Assembly: GCA_008921705.1 (NCBI GenBank)
Contig: VFFE01007767.1
Coordinates: 1,046,474-1,110,473, forward strand
DNA from: Burhinus oedicnemus
Lineage: Eukaryota; Chordata; Aves; Charadriiformes; Burhinidae
Length of the DNA stretch: 64,000 nucleotides
Direction of reading: 5' to 3'
In this document: positions 44,188 to 57,776 of the stretch, in pieces
How the letters are laid out: every line of letters begins with the position of its first letter
Position numbering within the stretch: position 1 is the stretch's first letter
Program-made: the position numbers and the translations under genes
The notes under the pieces: generated by a model
What the model saw: only the letters and a program-made list of their open reading frames with translations
Told to the model about the DNA's origin: nothing
The model's database searches: none

Positions 44188-47149
44188 AACATGGTTGCTC
44201 CTCTAACAGCACAAGACTAGGAAATAAATGAATCTTCACCCCTATCAAACTTGATTAAGACACCACTCCCATAATGGCTTCACATGCATCCACTGCAACC
44301 TGGTCCTAATTTAAGCTCCCATGACGAGATTAGTTTCAAGTAGTACACCTGAGTTTGCCAAGTTTGCACTTGGAAAAACATCTATGAGGGAAAGAGAGTC
44401 TCGAAGCAAATTCCAGAGGTGGGAAGGACCTGCTGGAAATCCTGAAGAATATAACTCTAGGAAAGAAAAGCAAGTGTCTCCCAGAAGACCAAGCATTATC
44501 TGTGAACTTTTATAGTTAACAGATGCCAGTTGAGTTTTGGCTTAAATTTCTTGCTGCGTAACCTTTGTTCAATTCACCCTTTATTTTTATTGAACTTCTT
44601 TCTAAGACACTCATCTTTTTCAAGGATGTAAAATGAGTTAAACTCAAATTTGCGGCTTCTCTACAGATGAATGCTCCAAGTATACCCAGGCAGGAGGACA
44701 GATCCACTCTGCTGCAAACCAAGCCATGTGTCTCACAACATTCCATTGATTTAAACTGAATAACAGCACAGCAGGGAAATACGTAGGAACTAAAAATAAT
44801 GCTAAAAAGGTATTTTAATGCTTTTTTATGTTGCTAAGTTTTAAAGCAATTCATGAAATGAAAATGAATACAAACCAGCACAATGTATTCCTGTGAGCTT
44901 CTGATAACTGGCACAATCCCTTCATTGGCATGTTTGTTTCCAGGGGAGTGTGTCAAATGAAAGAAGACTCTGTTTTCAGCTTAGTGTGCCAAATGAATGA
45001 AAATTCTGCTGCCTCATGCTTGAGAAACCAGAAAAAGTGTTCTCCTCAGCACATGTGCACAATTACATGGGCTTAGGTTTTCTTGACCAATTTGAACAAC
45101 AGTATTTATATGTAATTTTTTTCTTCTGTTGAAACTATTTTAGCCTTTTACCTTTTTTACTTAGATTTTCAGAAACTGATTATTTAGGAAAAACTAGATT
45201 GCCCAGGAGAACACTGTCACGCATAACCATAAGTTATGATTTAACATGAGCTTTGTCTCTGAGATGCAGAGAACACTCACCAACTCTCAACATTTTTAGA
45301 ACTACTCATAAAATGCAAAATGGAGAAAAGCTATCAAAGAACAACTCAGGACATTATTCAAGCCAATAGTGGGTAATTTGAAATCCTGCCTATGGTTATA
45401 CTTTATTTCCATTTAGTTTTTCATTCTGATAGTTCAAAAGGAAGGAATGAGTGGGTATCCTTTATTTACTCCATGTTTTTCCAGGACCACTACTACCTAT
45501 TTATTTTTATTCCATTTTATATATTACATTTATTGGTTACATATTTATACAATACGTGTTATATATTTTTTTATAATATAGACAGTTGTATATATTTGTA
45601 TACACCTGTGTGTATTCCCTTAGAGGCTAAAGAAAGTTGTTTCTAGGGTGTTCTCTTGAAAATCAGAGATTTCCAGCCTACAGCTCTCAGGTAAAAATAT
45701 CACCTACAAAATTCCTGATCCTGCAACATGTTCACAGGAACTAAATTGCTACAAAGAAAGACCACTGCTTTTACAGTCCAGGTTGGCAGGGAAAGCAAAC
45801 TGTGATGTCTCCTGCAGTGCATTTCTTGCTCAATGCCTTTGCTCCTAGATAGCACAGCCTCATGATTTACAAGAGAGGTGACACAATACCCAAGGACAGC
45901 TGAATGCAGTCCACAATCACCACTGTGTAGCATCAGCATAAGGCAGCAAAGATTTTGGAGTGTTGCATCTGACAAGTTCCAACCCTTCCTACAACCTAAT
46001 GCCAAAAATATGCTGCTATTTGATTGTTTATATAGTTTTCTTGGTACATTTCAGCTTTAGTATGTTTCCAACTTCTTTCTAGATGGTAAGGAATGAAAGG
46101 AAATTAGAGAATCAGCAAGGCTACGTCCATACCAGGCCTCTCCCTCCTCCTCCTCTTGCTTATCCTGTTCTCATTACACCCTTCCACCAGAACGGACATT
46201 ACTGACCCACGCTCCTACACACCAAGCCTGTCTTTTCAAATAACTGCTTCCCAAATCTCAAGTTCAGTGTTATTTTTTGGAGGGAGATGACTGATGACTA
46301 CAGACTTAAGTCTTAAAGAAAACCCAAGACCAAAATAAATAAAAAAATACTCCCCTCCAAAAAAAAATTACTTAATTCCTGTGTCACCTGAACCATTGCT
46401 GTCACTTTCGTGACTACATTTTTAATTGACTTGAAAGCTCTAAGACTTTTCATATTTTTGAAAGGCGTTTATTACCTTCCCTACTGACGTCCAAAATACG
46501 AGGAAAAGGCATATGACAGACAGGATATAGGATGTGCAGCTGAAAAGAAAATATTACAAAGCCATACAAGAAGCCAACAGAGAACAATTATCTCCAGCAC
46601 AGAAGTTTTCAAATATCTAGCCATTATCTTATGCATCAACACAACATTTACATGGTGAATAATCCCCACAGGCATCATATTTCAGAATAAACATTAACTA
46701 TTTATTAGCAACTTCCTCAGCCCTATCAGCAGTGAAGGACACCAATTTATATGCCCACACCCCCACACATATCCATCATATATATTTTTCATACACACAG
46801 AGGCAGATGCTAATATAAAAATATGCATAAACAAGTGTACCTCCCCAGCAGTCCTTAATGCTTACACAGTGCTCTAATTTGTATTTGTAATTGTTGCTCA
46901 ACTTCACAAAGTATTTTTAGAACACAGTTAAATAAAAGCTGTTACATAAGCTTGGAATGAATAAACTGATCACTTTCATATCTTAAGTATTTTAATGCAC
47001 AACGTGTTTTAAACAGATGACAAAAACACGGGTATCATGAAGCTTCTCTTGCAGGTGCAAAACAAACTGGAAAGAAAATAAATCATACCTTGAATAGTTA
47101 CAGGATCTAACTGTCAAAAATGAGAAGCTGTATCAAACAGAATTTTATG

Positions 47150-47990
47150 AGGTCTGTCCCAGTTCCACCGATACTCAATATTTTAACCAGCAAGTTGGAT
47201 TACAGAATCACTGTTAAACTGGTAGTTAACACTAACCTGGGAAAACCTACAAAGATGCTGTCAGAGAACTTGAATTTTAAAAGATCTCGACAGATTGGAG
47301 AATTGCTCTAAAAAAATAGGACATTATTTCCTAAGTGAAAGACTAATGGCCTACAGGTGGACAGAATTCATCGACTACACAAACACAGGATAGAGAAAAG
47401 CAGTTAGGCAGAAACGATCAGTGAATCACAAGCTGAGCATGAGTCAGTGGCATGATGTTGCCTTTCTGTGCAGCACAGCCCACCGTGACACAAGCAGTAC
47501 GGCAACAAGCAACCGTGCCATTTCACGCAGCAGTTGTAAGATCTCAGCAGTTCAAATAATGTGGTTAAAGAAAGCCATAAGCCAGTTTGGAAGATAAGCA
47601 AAAAAATCTGAATAGCAAGAGGTGTAGGAGAAAAAAATAGTGACTTGGTTCAGAGAAACTGAAAGAGCAAGAGTGACTTAAGCCTAAAGAAAAGGCAGCT
47701 GACACAAGGAAATAACATCTTCACATACATAAAAGGTAGCTGTGAAGAAATACGGAGTAATTGCCATGTCTGATCTATCAGGGCTGAGCAGCAACAGCCA
47801 CAAAACAGCACAGGAAGATTCCAAGTTAGGTACCACAAAAACTTCCTAGAAGCATCACTAGCGTATCACTGGAACAGACTGCTGAAGTCTCCTTTACAAG
47901 CAGGTCTTGCATACATTTATCAGGCGTGACTTAGATTTAACTGGTTCTGTCACAGCAGGGTATAATAGGTCACTAACAGTCCTATATTTT
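47150..47990 (+). mobile_element. Ancient, heavily decayed CR1-type LINE (RT end to 3' tail)
   Basis: Several blocks in the right order resemble an old CR1. Near 47180-47240 a frame reads ILTSKLDYRITVKLVVNTNL, like the CR1 'FINDLD..ITSKLVDDTKLG' reverse-transcriptase segment. Near 47435 CTGAGCATGAGTCAGTGG matches the 'LNMSQQC' codons. At 47680-47760 AGAAAAGGCAGCTGACACAA and ACATAAAAGGTAGCTGTGAA match '[15 protein letters not shown]'. At 47838-47900 AAAAACTTC..CACTGGAACAGACTGC matches 'KNFF..HWNRL'. Then TAACTGGTTCTGTCACAGCA and TAGGTCACTAACAGTCC look like the 3' tail. It has many stops and indels, so it is much older than the copies at 5217 and 14305. Boundaries are approximate. Confidence 0.72.
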
Positions 47991-50599
47991 AGAATTTAAA
48001 TATCCTTTGATGATCAATTTAATAATTACTCTGAAAATATTCCAACTGGGTTTACTGCATCTGTTTATGTAGTTTAAACAGTCCTGGCTGAAAGACAGTA
48101 TTCTTGTCACACTGAAGATGACAAATGCTCATGCCAGAAGAGAGTCAATGAGATTTTCACAAAACCTGAAAGGGCTTTGGAAGGAGGGGCAAGTATCAAG
48201 AGGCGGCAGGAAACACTTCTTTGCTATGAATTTGAAGTACCGTGGGGCCCTGCTCCATGACTTGGACCGCCAGGTATTAGGCTTATTTTTCCTGTTACAC
48301 AGCAGTTACTCTGAGTTACTAAGAAAGTCATCCTGTAGTGGATGATCACTAGTAAGTCATCCACATAGTTTGAGTTTAGAATACTTTCTCCATTATTATC
48401 AACTTTAGCCTTGAAAGATAATATGGAACAGATATGATCAGCAAGGTTCCTTGAGAATGTCAGATGAAAATAAGGACTAAACTGAACAAGAAAAGCAAGC
48501 AGGAATTTCCACAAACATAATTAAAACGTTTTTTAAATTAAACTATTCTTTAAAAATGTTCTGTATTTTGTTTATTATAAATACATACTTAATTCCTGCA
48601 ACAAAAACACCCAAATGAGGATATGGTAGAGCTGCTGTAGTAAACCATATCCAGGCATGGCAGTTATAATTTCTTCATTAGAAGGACCACCTCCCTAAAA
48701 ATCATACCTATATTTATTATATGGTCAAAATTTATTTATATATATTTATAAATATATTTATTTAATATTTTGTATTTGCTTCCACCCTCCTTTTCCTATT
48801 TTTTGCCTAGCCTCTGTACCATACTGTAATATTTCTGAAGGAATCATGTTGTAGAAGCAATATTATTTTTCTTAGTTTAAGGACTCCTAAAAACAGCCCT
48901 GTCTACTGGGCTCGAGCTTTGAGATCTAGGTGTACCTGTGTCTGCAGTCTTTCATTTGATTTTTTGTCCTTCTAGAGCCTGGAAGAAGACATGAAGCATT
49001 TACTGAGATCAAGAAGTTTTTCATCTCACTGCTACAAAATCCACATTGTTCAGTTTGGATAAATCCTTAACACCTTTCTCCAGAAAATAACCATAGTTAA
49101 ATGAAAGGCATAAAAAAGAAGATCTCATGTGTGAGGTGGTTATGTTTTCCAAGAAAAAAAATCATATTAGGGGAACATTACTCTCTTCCTCCCTCAAGGA
49201 GAAATTGTTCCACCATTTATTTTTGGCATATACAACAGAAAATGTTGACAAATCTTGAGATCTTAAAAAACCACGGTTTTAAATAATTAGGGGGAAAAAA
49301 AGTCTTTTAAAAAAAAACCAAACAACTTCAAACTCAACTGATCAGAAGTAGCAAAATGCTGCGTAATTGTAACCAAAGATACTTCATTACAGACTATGTT
49401 AAGGTAACTTTGAGATTATATAAGGTACTAATATCTCCAAACCTCTGAAAGCCCTAAAATACATTTACAAACCAGTATTAATTTATTCAAAATGTATTTC
49501 TATGAGTGTTTTTTCAAATAGCTAGGTTTATAAAGAACTACAAGCAGCATTTATCAAATTCCTTCCTTCTTTATTTAGAATACTTTCTACTGAACTGGTT
49601 AGGATTTAGCCCTACCCATCATGTAGGAGAGTCGCATAATGATCCCTTTATACTCATTAACTACCATTTTAATGAGCTATTACTACCTCGGGACTCTGAA
49701 GACCTCAGGGAGGTTGTAACATGCCACTACCTATATAGTAATTCACTGCTGAGTTAGTACATAGCCTCCTTGAAAGAATATAGGAATGCCCTCCATCACT
49801 CTCTGTAGTACTGAGGCCAGCATCAGCAAAATTTCTGCGTGTAAGACACAACCGAGTCTAAAACTTCACAAACATCTCACTTAAACTCCAATAAGCTTAA
49901 CAGATTACCTATTACTATGGTCCACCACTTTGCTAAAAGTTACCACACTCCTAACAAAGCGAACTGAAAGCTTGAGCACTGCCTGACCACCTCAACTCAC
50001 AGTTTGATGGCATAAAACATAGCAAATTTCATAAAGGGCCAGGGCAGAAGGCAGGGGACACTAACATACCAAATGACTATTCACAAAACCTGCCAGAGTC
50101 TGTATGAGCCATAAATTAGCCAGCCAATGTTCAAAGGTACCTGGGTAAAGAAATCAAGTTTAGCATTAGGAACCATCAATTAAAATTCACAGAAAACTAA
50201 TTTATAAGCAACTGAATGAGAAATAAAATCAAATTTAAAAAATCATGCCCATATTAAAAAAGCCACATATATGCAATGACTTGTGATGGAATTGACTTGG
50301 AAGACAGCCCTTCCCGTTCACTAGCAATTTTGTATGGAAAACTGGTATTACGGTCACTAAAAAATGCTTATCTCACATTACTTCTAGTGAGAATCAGCCA
50401 AATAATCCTTAAGAAAGACAATTACCTCTCAAGATTTATGGCAGCTGTGGGCAGATACTGTTACACACAGTGGCACACTGTTCCCTGAATTGCCCTCTGT
50501 GTTTTTCACATCAAAACATTTGAACTGAACCACACAGGCCCAAGTGAGAGGCAGAAAGATCACTTCCCTGCTTTTCATAAAGCCATACCCAGCAAGCTG

Positions 50600-50960
50600 T
50601 TACCACTCTTCTCTTCCAGCACTACCTTGGAGGCATCGTTTGCACCAGGGAAGGAGGGGAATAATTCATACTGATCCATAAACTGCCTCCCTCTTGGCCT
50701 GCAGGAGCCAGAAGAGGAGCAGAAGACAGGCTCTACCCAAATTGGGAGACCCTTGCAGCGGGGCATTCGCCCACAGAAGCAGCCTAGGGAACAGCTGGTA
50801 GAGGCAGCATGTGCCAAGCTTCTGCTCTCACAGCAATACCCACAGCAAGGCTGCAGCTGAACCAGACGCTCTGAAAACCCAGACGAGTCCAGAAGTGACA
50901 GAGGGCGGATCTGCACAAGGAGGAAAAGCTGAGAGGACGAGTGTGAAGTAAACACTTCTC
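50600..50960. other. GC-richer block of unknown origin in intron 1
   Basis: About 360 bp of balanced to GC-rich sequence inside AT-rich intron, with a 126-codon open frame on the minus strand (50575-50955) rich in Ser, Cys and Leu. The frame has no signal peptide-like start, no domain I recognise, and is probably fortuitous. A repeat fragment, enhancer or non-coding exon are alternatives. Confidence 0.3.
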
Positions 50961-53900
50961 CTGATCTACTTTAAGCATCCTTCAGTTAGGTGAGTGCAAC
51001 ACCCAACCACCCCATCACTACAAAAGGTGGTGGGAATCAAACACAAGTATGTGCCTGCTTCTCTCCTTACACAGACATAAAAATAATTCAGCAAAACCAA
51101 GCCTTTTTTGGTGGGAAGCTAAATAATCTGTCGCCAGCATCAGAGGGCTGAGAGAGCCAAAATAATAGCTCTTACCCAATAATCCCTCTGAAGTTGCAAG
51201 TGAAATAGATTGGGAAATGCTCCCAGCTCCTGAGAGAAAAATAACTAAATGGGCAAAGGTCAGTTTTTCAGCAACTGATATTAAAAGGCAGCAGTTGTAT
51301 GGAGCATATTTGCCTCCCATCATCTCTCATCCACCCATAGAAACCTATTCTCAAGTCACAACAGCACAGTCGGAACTGGACAGCTGAAAGCTCTTGCTTC
51401 CTCCATCCCCATTTTCATTTCCCCACCATTACAAACAGAAGTAGCAGATAACAGGAATTTTCTTGTGACACCTGTATTTTAAGGATAGCTCCTCAGTCTG
51501 GAAGCAGTACAGCACAGTACAGAGTAATAGCCAACTGCAGGAACTACAAAGTTGGGTGAGCAGAGCTGGTAGCGAGACAAACACTGCAAAAGGAGAAAAG
51601 ATCAAAATAAAGGGGGAAAGTATGCCTTTTTCTATGCCTGTGAAAAAGAAAAATCAGCAGTTGAGTGAGCAGCAATAAAAACTTGGCACAGGTTACATGC
51701 CATTAACTATGCTACCAGAAATCCGTTTCAGCCAACTGCAGAAGACAGTGGCTATTACCAATTCATTTACTTGCCTCTCAACACGGGATTACAGGATTAT
51801 CAGCAAAGATAACAGTGGAAGTCGGATGATAAAACTGTAGTCCTACTGCCTCAAGTAGAAACACTGACAAATGTACAATATTTCAAATGCAAAAGCTACA
51901 GGAAAAGTTTTGTGATCATGGGACTTAAATGAAGCAAAGGTAAATCCTAACATGGGTTCTCTCCCAAGTTTTCAAGTTATAAAGTCAAGACTAAAAGAAA
52001 GATGAACAGACAAGCAAGAATACATTTATAGGTAACTTTTGACACAGGTGGAAAGGAAAGGACTGAAACTGCAAGTCCACAAGCTACTACATGGAAAAAA
52101 GCATTCTGTTACTGACAATCCTACAAGTATCAATAATAGGCCAAAACCGCATTTCCCTATCTCATAACCCCAGCCATGGAATCAAATCCAAGAAATGAAA
52201 AACGATTCCATCACATGCAACTTATTCCTCTCATAACTTGTCTTTTTTGGAAGCAAAAAAACCCAAACAGTGGTGGCAGAAATATTGCAAAACTACTTCT
52301 GAAAAAAATCAGTCACAGTAAGTACCACTGGCCAAAATAAAAGAAATATTTCCTGCAGTGTGAAGAAACTGAGGAAGCAGGAAGAAAGTAAGAAGGGGAC
52401 TAAAATTAGTCCGTTTCCTTGTCTAGCTCCCTTCTTCCAATTAGTCCCACACAAACCCTGAGCCAACTTTAGGCAGATGCCAGCAGTGGAAGCTGTATAC
52501 CCTGTGGCAATGTCAACAAAGAGCACACTGTTGGCAAACAGATCAAAAAGATAAGAATTTTTGGTCAAGTTCTATTTTTGTTCTTTGAAGAAAGAGAGAT
52601 GATGGTTCCTGTTTTGGGGTGGGTTTTTTTAAGTATCAAGACAAGCTACTGTTAAAAAAATAATGAGATTGTTAAAAGATAAGATTTCCATTTAATTAAC
52701 TCTCAAATATAAATTTACAGTTTAAAAAGTAAGGGATAACAGAAATATGCTAAAGATAATACATGATACAGGCAATCATGAATATTCTGAACAGGTAAAG
52801 GAGATTTGGGAAGAACTTGGCGGGTCCCTGAAAAGAAACTACAATCTCTCGTCATTACTCCCGCCACTCTGTCTTTACACAGCATACAGAAGATGACTGC
52901 TTACCCAGTGAGCAGCTATTCAGTACTTTTCTCTACACATTTGTTCATGTGTGGCCTCATCTGCTCTTAGCTGTGTGCTGTTCAAACACGTTTGGAAGCC
53001 GTGGTTATTTGTTTTGAAGCCCATCACAATGGCATCGGAGTTCATCAATAATATTATTCACCATTGTAATATCTTAAGAGGCAAGCATGCATTACTTTCC
53101 TTTTTTAATAGCTTGCAAAATGAGGCACAGATTAAGGTAAAATCTTCAGTAATCTTAGGTGCTAATTTTATCTCATATATGATTTTTCCAAGTGCTCGGT
53201 ATCAAACAACATTCCATACATTCAGGGCACAGACTTTAATCGACTTCAGCTGCAGCTGCAAACCCTCAGCATTTCTGCATATAAGCCCCTAGTATCTCAA
53301 ATTATGCAACCAGAATTGCAGAGCACTCAAATCAATTAGTCACCACTTGGGAAAAGTTTCGTTTAAACGACTTGCCTAGCATCACATAGGAATTCTGTGG
53401 CAGAGAGAGGAACAGAATCCAATCCTCAAGGGCACTTTTCGTCTGACTAGCTTACCCATGAAACCATTTTTTTTCCCCTGCAATCTTCTCCCCCACTCTC
53501 TCTATACCCTCAACATCTACAGGTTAAACAGTTTTTGCAGACAACAGTCTCTTTCAATACATAAGCCTGAAGCTGCACTGGGGCCAGATCTCTCCCTGAG
53601 CCTGAATAAGTAAAGACCCTGTAGAATATAATGTAGTGAATTAAAAATCATCACAATGAACAAGCATAAAGAAACCAAATTAAGATTTGAGACATTCTGA
53701 AAACTGACATTCCCTAATTTTACAGTATGCAGTCCCAGAAATTTGTTACTAGTCTATAAAAGTGATATTAACGTACAAGGCTGTTGTACAAAAAGATGGA
53801 TAAACAAGCAGAAACAAAAAAGAAAAATAAAATATTTGCATAAGCAATGCAGACCTGCTTCGTAATAACTCACAAGCAGTGGTTCCACACACCCCCCTCA

Positions 53901-56900
53901 AATAAACCCCAGCTATCTGAAGAATCATTTTGATTCTAACAGGCTCCACTAAACTGCAGAATGATCTGGCTAGTTATCAGCTTGCTTATTTCAAATTACA
54001 AATCTTAATACAAATACAACATAAAATGGATTATTCCTTAAAACACTAAAAGTGTAACATTTCTGAAAGATATGCAGTAGTAGACTGGTATCTGCACAGA
54101 ACTAAAAACCAGCATATGCTGTATCATTTTAGAAGGGCAGGGAGAAATCAGTAAACCAAGCGCATCAATTAGGAAGGGGAAGACCACACATATTACAAGC
54201 AGATGAGCCCAGGTGTAGACGGACAATTCTGAAACACGCAGTGTCCAGGCAACTGATGATTCTCTTACAGAAAAGTGTACTTTTTGTCTCAAAAGACCCA
54301 GAAGTATTTACCAAGCACTTTCTGCAAGACATATGTATTTTTATCATCTAAGACAAAGAAGCACGAGACCCAGCACGTTGCAAAATCTCTCAAGTATCAT
54401 GAAAGTAATGAGATTCTAAAAATAATGGCAGCCACATGAGAAACTGGCTAAGCGTTTTAATTACCAATTCTGTTGTGGTACAACAAAGTTATTCCTTAAT
54501 AATTCAGTAGAACTTCTCTACACTTGAGGGTACTCTAGAAGCACAAATGAAGATGTCTACTTTCAGACCGCAAATGACTGCAACCATTTTTTATCCAAAT
54601 TACTTGGAATCTTGTTGGAATATAGCTTGTGAGGCACATTTTCAGAAGTTATAAATAGTCCAGAACTGTTGTGCTTATATGAATGGCATTGTTAGCATTT
54701 ATCAATACAGGACATACTTGCAATACTTTTGTATCATCTCCAGCTCATTTTATCACCACATTTAATGTAAAACATTTGACTATGAATTAAAAAGCGTTGT
54801 ATACCCTGGAAGACAAACTCCACTAAGCTGAATAAACATGAATAATCCAAGTCTTTTTTAAAAAAAAAAAAAGAAAAGAACAATCTAAGTATTTATAGTC
54901 ACATTATTGAAACAGTATTTCATATATTTTATATTGGTGGAGTTTTCTTGCACTAGATAAGAATAATAGAATAACTTAAAATAAAGAACTATACTATTCC
55001 CACATGGGGCAATCAAAATTTGCATGCAATTAAAACAACATTATTTTAAAGATTAAAATTCCAACTCTGCAAGTTTCCAGGAATCCTAGGACTCATGCAT
55101 ATATTTACATGGGAATCAAATATGACTGCTGCCTAAGCACTGTTAGAATTATGCTCCCAAACAGACAGGCATGCTAAGCTTTTATTCAATAATATTTATA
55201 GATCTAGATTCAGACTTAAATATCCATGAACTGAAAAATTACAGGGACCTTTACAAGCCAGACAACTTTACATATGGAGAACAGTTTATCTTACCCATGA
55301 AAACCTTTCTGTTTATATTGATCTAGAGTTGCATAAAGAGTCTCGTTTATAAAGGATTCTTAGCACAGCAAGCGTTCCTTGAAAAACAGAAATAAGGGCA
55401 ACTTCCATAATCATCTTAATTTAGACAGACTTTACACACGCGCAGAGGTTATAATCTATATGCATACATATTTTATGCAATGTTCTTCACCTGAAACACT
55501 TCAACAAAATTTTTTAAGTCTTCACTACCACCCGCCTCTTTTCAACAAATAATGTTAGGTAAGACCAAGCAGGTATCTAGGGGAGAGAAGCAATTCTCAA
55601 AAATAAGGAAATGACAAAAGGAAATTGAGATACGGTCCACCAAGATACAACTATAATTAGTTTCCATATTTCTAAATCAATTTTTGTACCAAAAAGAGGA
55701 AAGAAAACTGTTTTTAAAAGACAAGTCAAGGATATTTGTTCAGTTAATCATTATTAACAGGAGGTACAAATAAAACCAGATACAAGAAGTAAAAAAGAAG
55801 TAAAAAAGCTTTGTTGATGAAACAACAAAAAGGGAATTATTGTTTTTTCGCTTTCTTTACTGAATGAGTCTCCAGAAATCTTTAATTGGGTCTGAAATTT
55901 AGGTGAATATCAAATAAAGGCACACAAACAAAAAACTTGCTACTCACTGCATTAATGAGTTGCAACACAATGAAATTCAAATTCTGAAAGGCTCTCTTGT
56001 GGCAAAATAAAACAAAAACATGAAGAGTTAATTCTATGAGCAATTTTAAGTTCTTCATACTTATTTATTCTGCTTTCACTAAACATTACAACAAGAAATG
56101 CTAATCATGACACCGTTCAGTTTTATCAGCTTTTTTCCTATGACTCTAGTAAAGTAAAATAAAATCGTTTAGAAGATCTCTCCACAGACGGGGAACTTCT
56201 GTTTATTTTCACTAGTTCAGCAGTTTTAATTAGTGTATCTCTTCCATCACTATTAAAAAGTAAGCTAAGGTAAAAATGAACTCCACAATAGTATCAAGTC
56301 TCCAGTTCTGGTACAACATTTTTACTTTTAAATGACAAAGCTAAGTATCGTCTACAGATACAGAATTAATTCTTAATTCAAAATACACATCAGTAGTGAA
56401 TCCAGTAATATTCAAGGAAATTTACTCCATATATTGGTTGCTAATGTGTGCAACTGTATGCCTTTTCAAAAAATTCACTTGTTCCTGCAACCCAAACAGC
56501 AGTCAAGGATAAATAAAAATGCCATTAACATTTTTTTTACTGCCAAATAACCTCAAAGTTTTAATGGTAAAGTTAATATAAACATATAACTAAGAGACAA
56601 TGTCAGGGCAAAAATGACTCCAAGTTTTAGCACAGTAAAAGAAAAAAGCCAAAGGATTTTTAAAAGATCAGTATGAATTCGCCAACTTCAACACAGGTGA
56701 AACCTAGAAATTGAGGCCTTTACTACCATCTACAACTCTTAACCAGATAAGGAGAAATAAAAATAACACATTGCTTCTGGGGAATTGCTACTGTGGCACT
56801 GATTAATCTGGAAACTATTTAGTACAAACTAGTTACCCTCCAGGAAGTGCAAGAGTTGCATTACATCCACAGTCTTTTTTTTTTTTTTCCCCTTTTTTAA

Positions 56901-57738
56901 AAAGTTATTTCTTGAACACAAAATTTAACAATTCTATGCAGTCATAGAACGTAATTCCCTGAATGAAAAAATTGCCCAGCAGCTAGATAAGTTTACTTCT
57001 CAGGCAAAAATTGCAAAACTGACCAAACCAGATTATTTTTAAAGTTACTTTTGCTAAAATTCTTGACAATCACCTAGAAGAATAAAACTTATTTTGCACA
57101 AATGTATGTATTCTTCCCAAATCTGATTTTTGGCAATTATACTGTTCAGCCTGGCATGCAAACAGAGCAAGATTAACACTAACTTCCTAAGACAAATTGA
57201 TTTCATGTTCCAAATGCTGTGATAATTTTCTTTGTACCTTTCAAATTCCCCTAAATCGAACAGCAGCTGAAAAAGCTTGCACTAGGTTCTCTTAAAATTG
57301 TCTTGCACCACAGCAGCTAAGATTTTCCACTGACATTAAAATAAATATAGCCAACCCATATTACATAATGAAGTAAAACTTTGTTTCCTAACAAATCTTA
57401 CTCAAAACAGCATTGACAAGAAACTCATTTCAATACCTTTTTATACCACACAATGAACTAATGCGACAGATGAAGAAATACTACAGTCTCACAAGGGCAT
57501 TTCCAGCAAATGAGTCTCCACTGGCTAAAACAATCATTCTAAATACTGCACTATCTTCAACTCCATCTCCTAACCCTTTCTTTTGACCACCAGACAGATT
57601 ATGTATTCGATACTTATTTGATAAGATAAACTTGAATTTTGCCCAAAAACTATGCTCTGGCTGTCATTCTAATAAACCAGCAACAGCAATCCTTCAATTA
57701 GGCTAAGCCAGATAATACTAGAAATAATGCGCTTAAGT

Positions 57739-57776
57739 GCTTTTTAAAAATAAGAATGCTTTTTAAAAATAAGAAT
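57739..57776. repeat. 19-bp perfect tandem duplication
   Basis: GCTTTTTAAAAATAAGAAT occurs twice in direct tandem, a simple replication-slippage product in intron 1. Confidence 0.95.

Noticed and set aside
43898..44248. 116-codon minus-strand frame with a VWVWVWV run
   Set aside because: The repeat is the translation of the telomere-like CCCAAA tract; the rest is not protein-like.
48100..48345. Possible additional CR1 or other element after the old CR1 relic
   Set aside because: Slight purine-rich and GC similarity only; no block matched CR1 in order.
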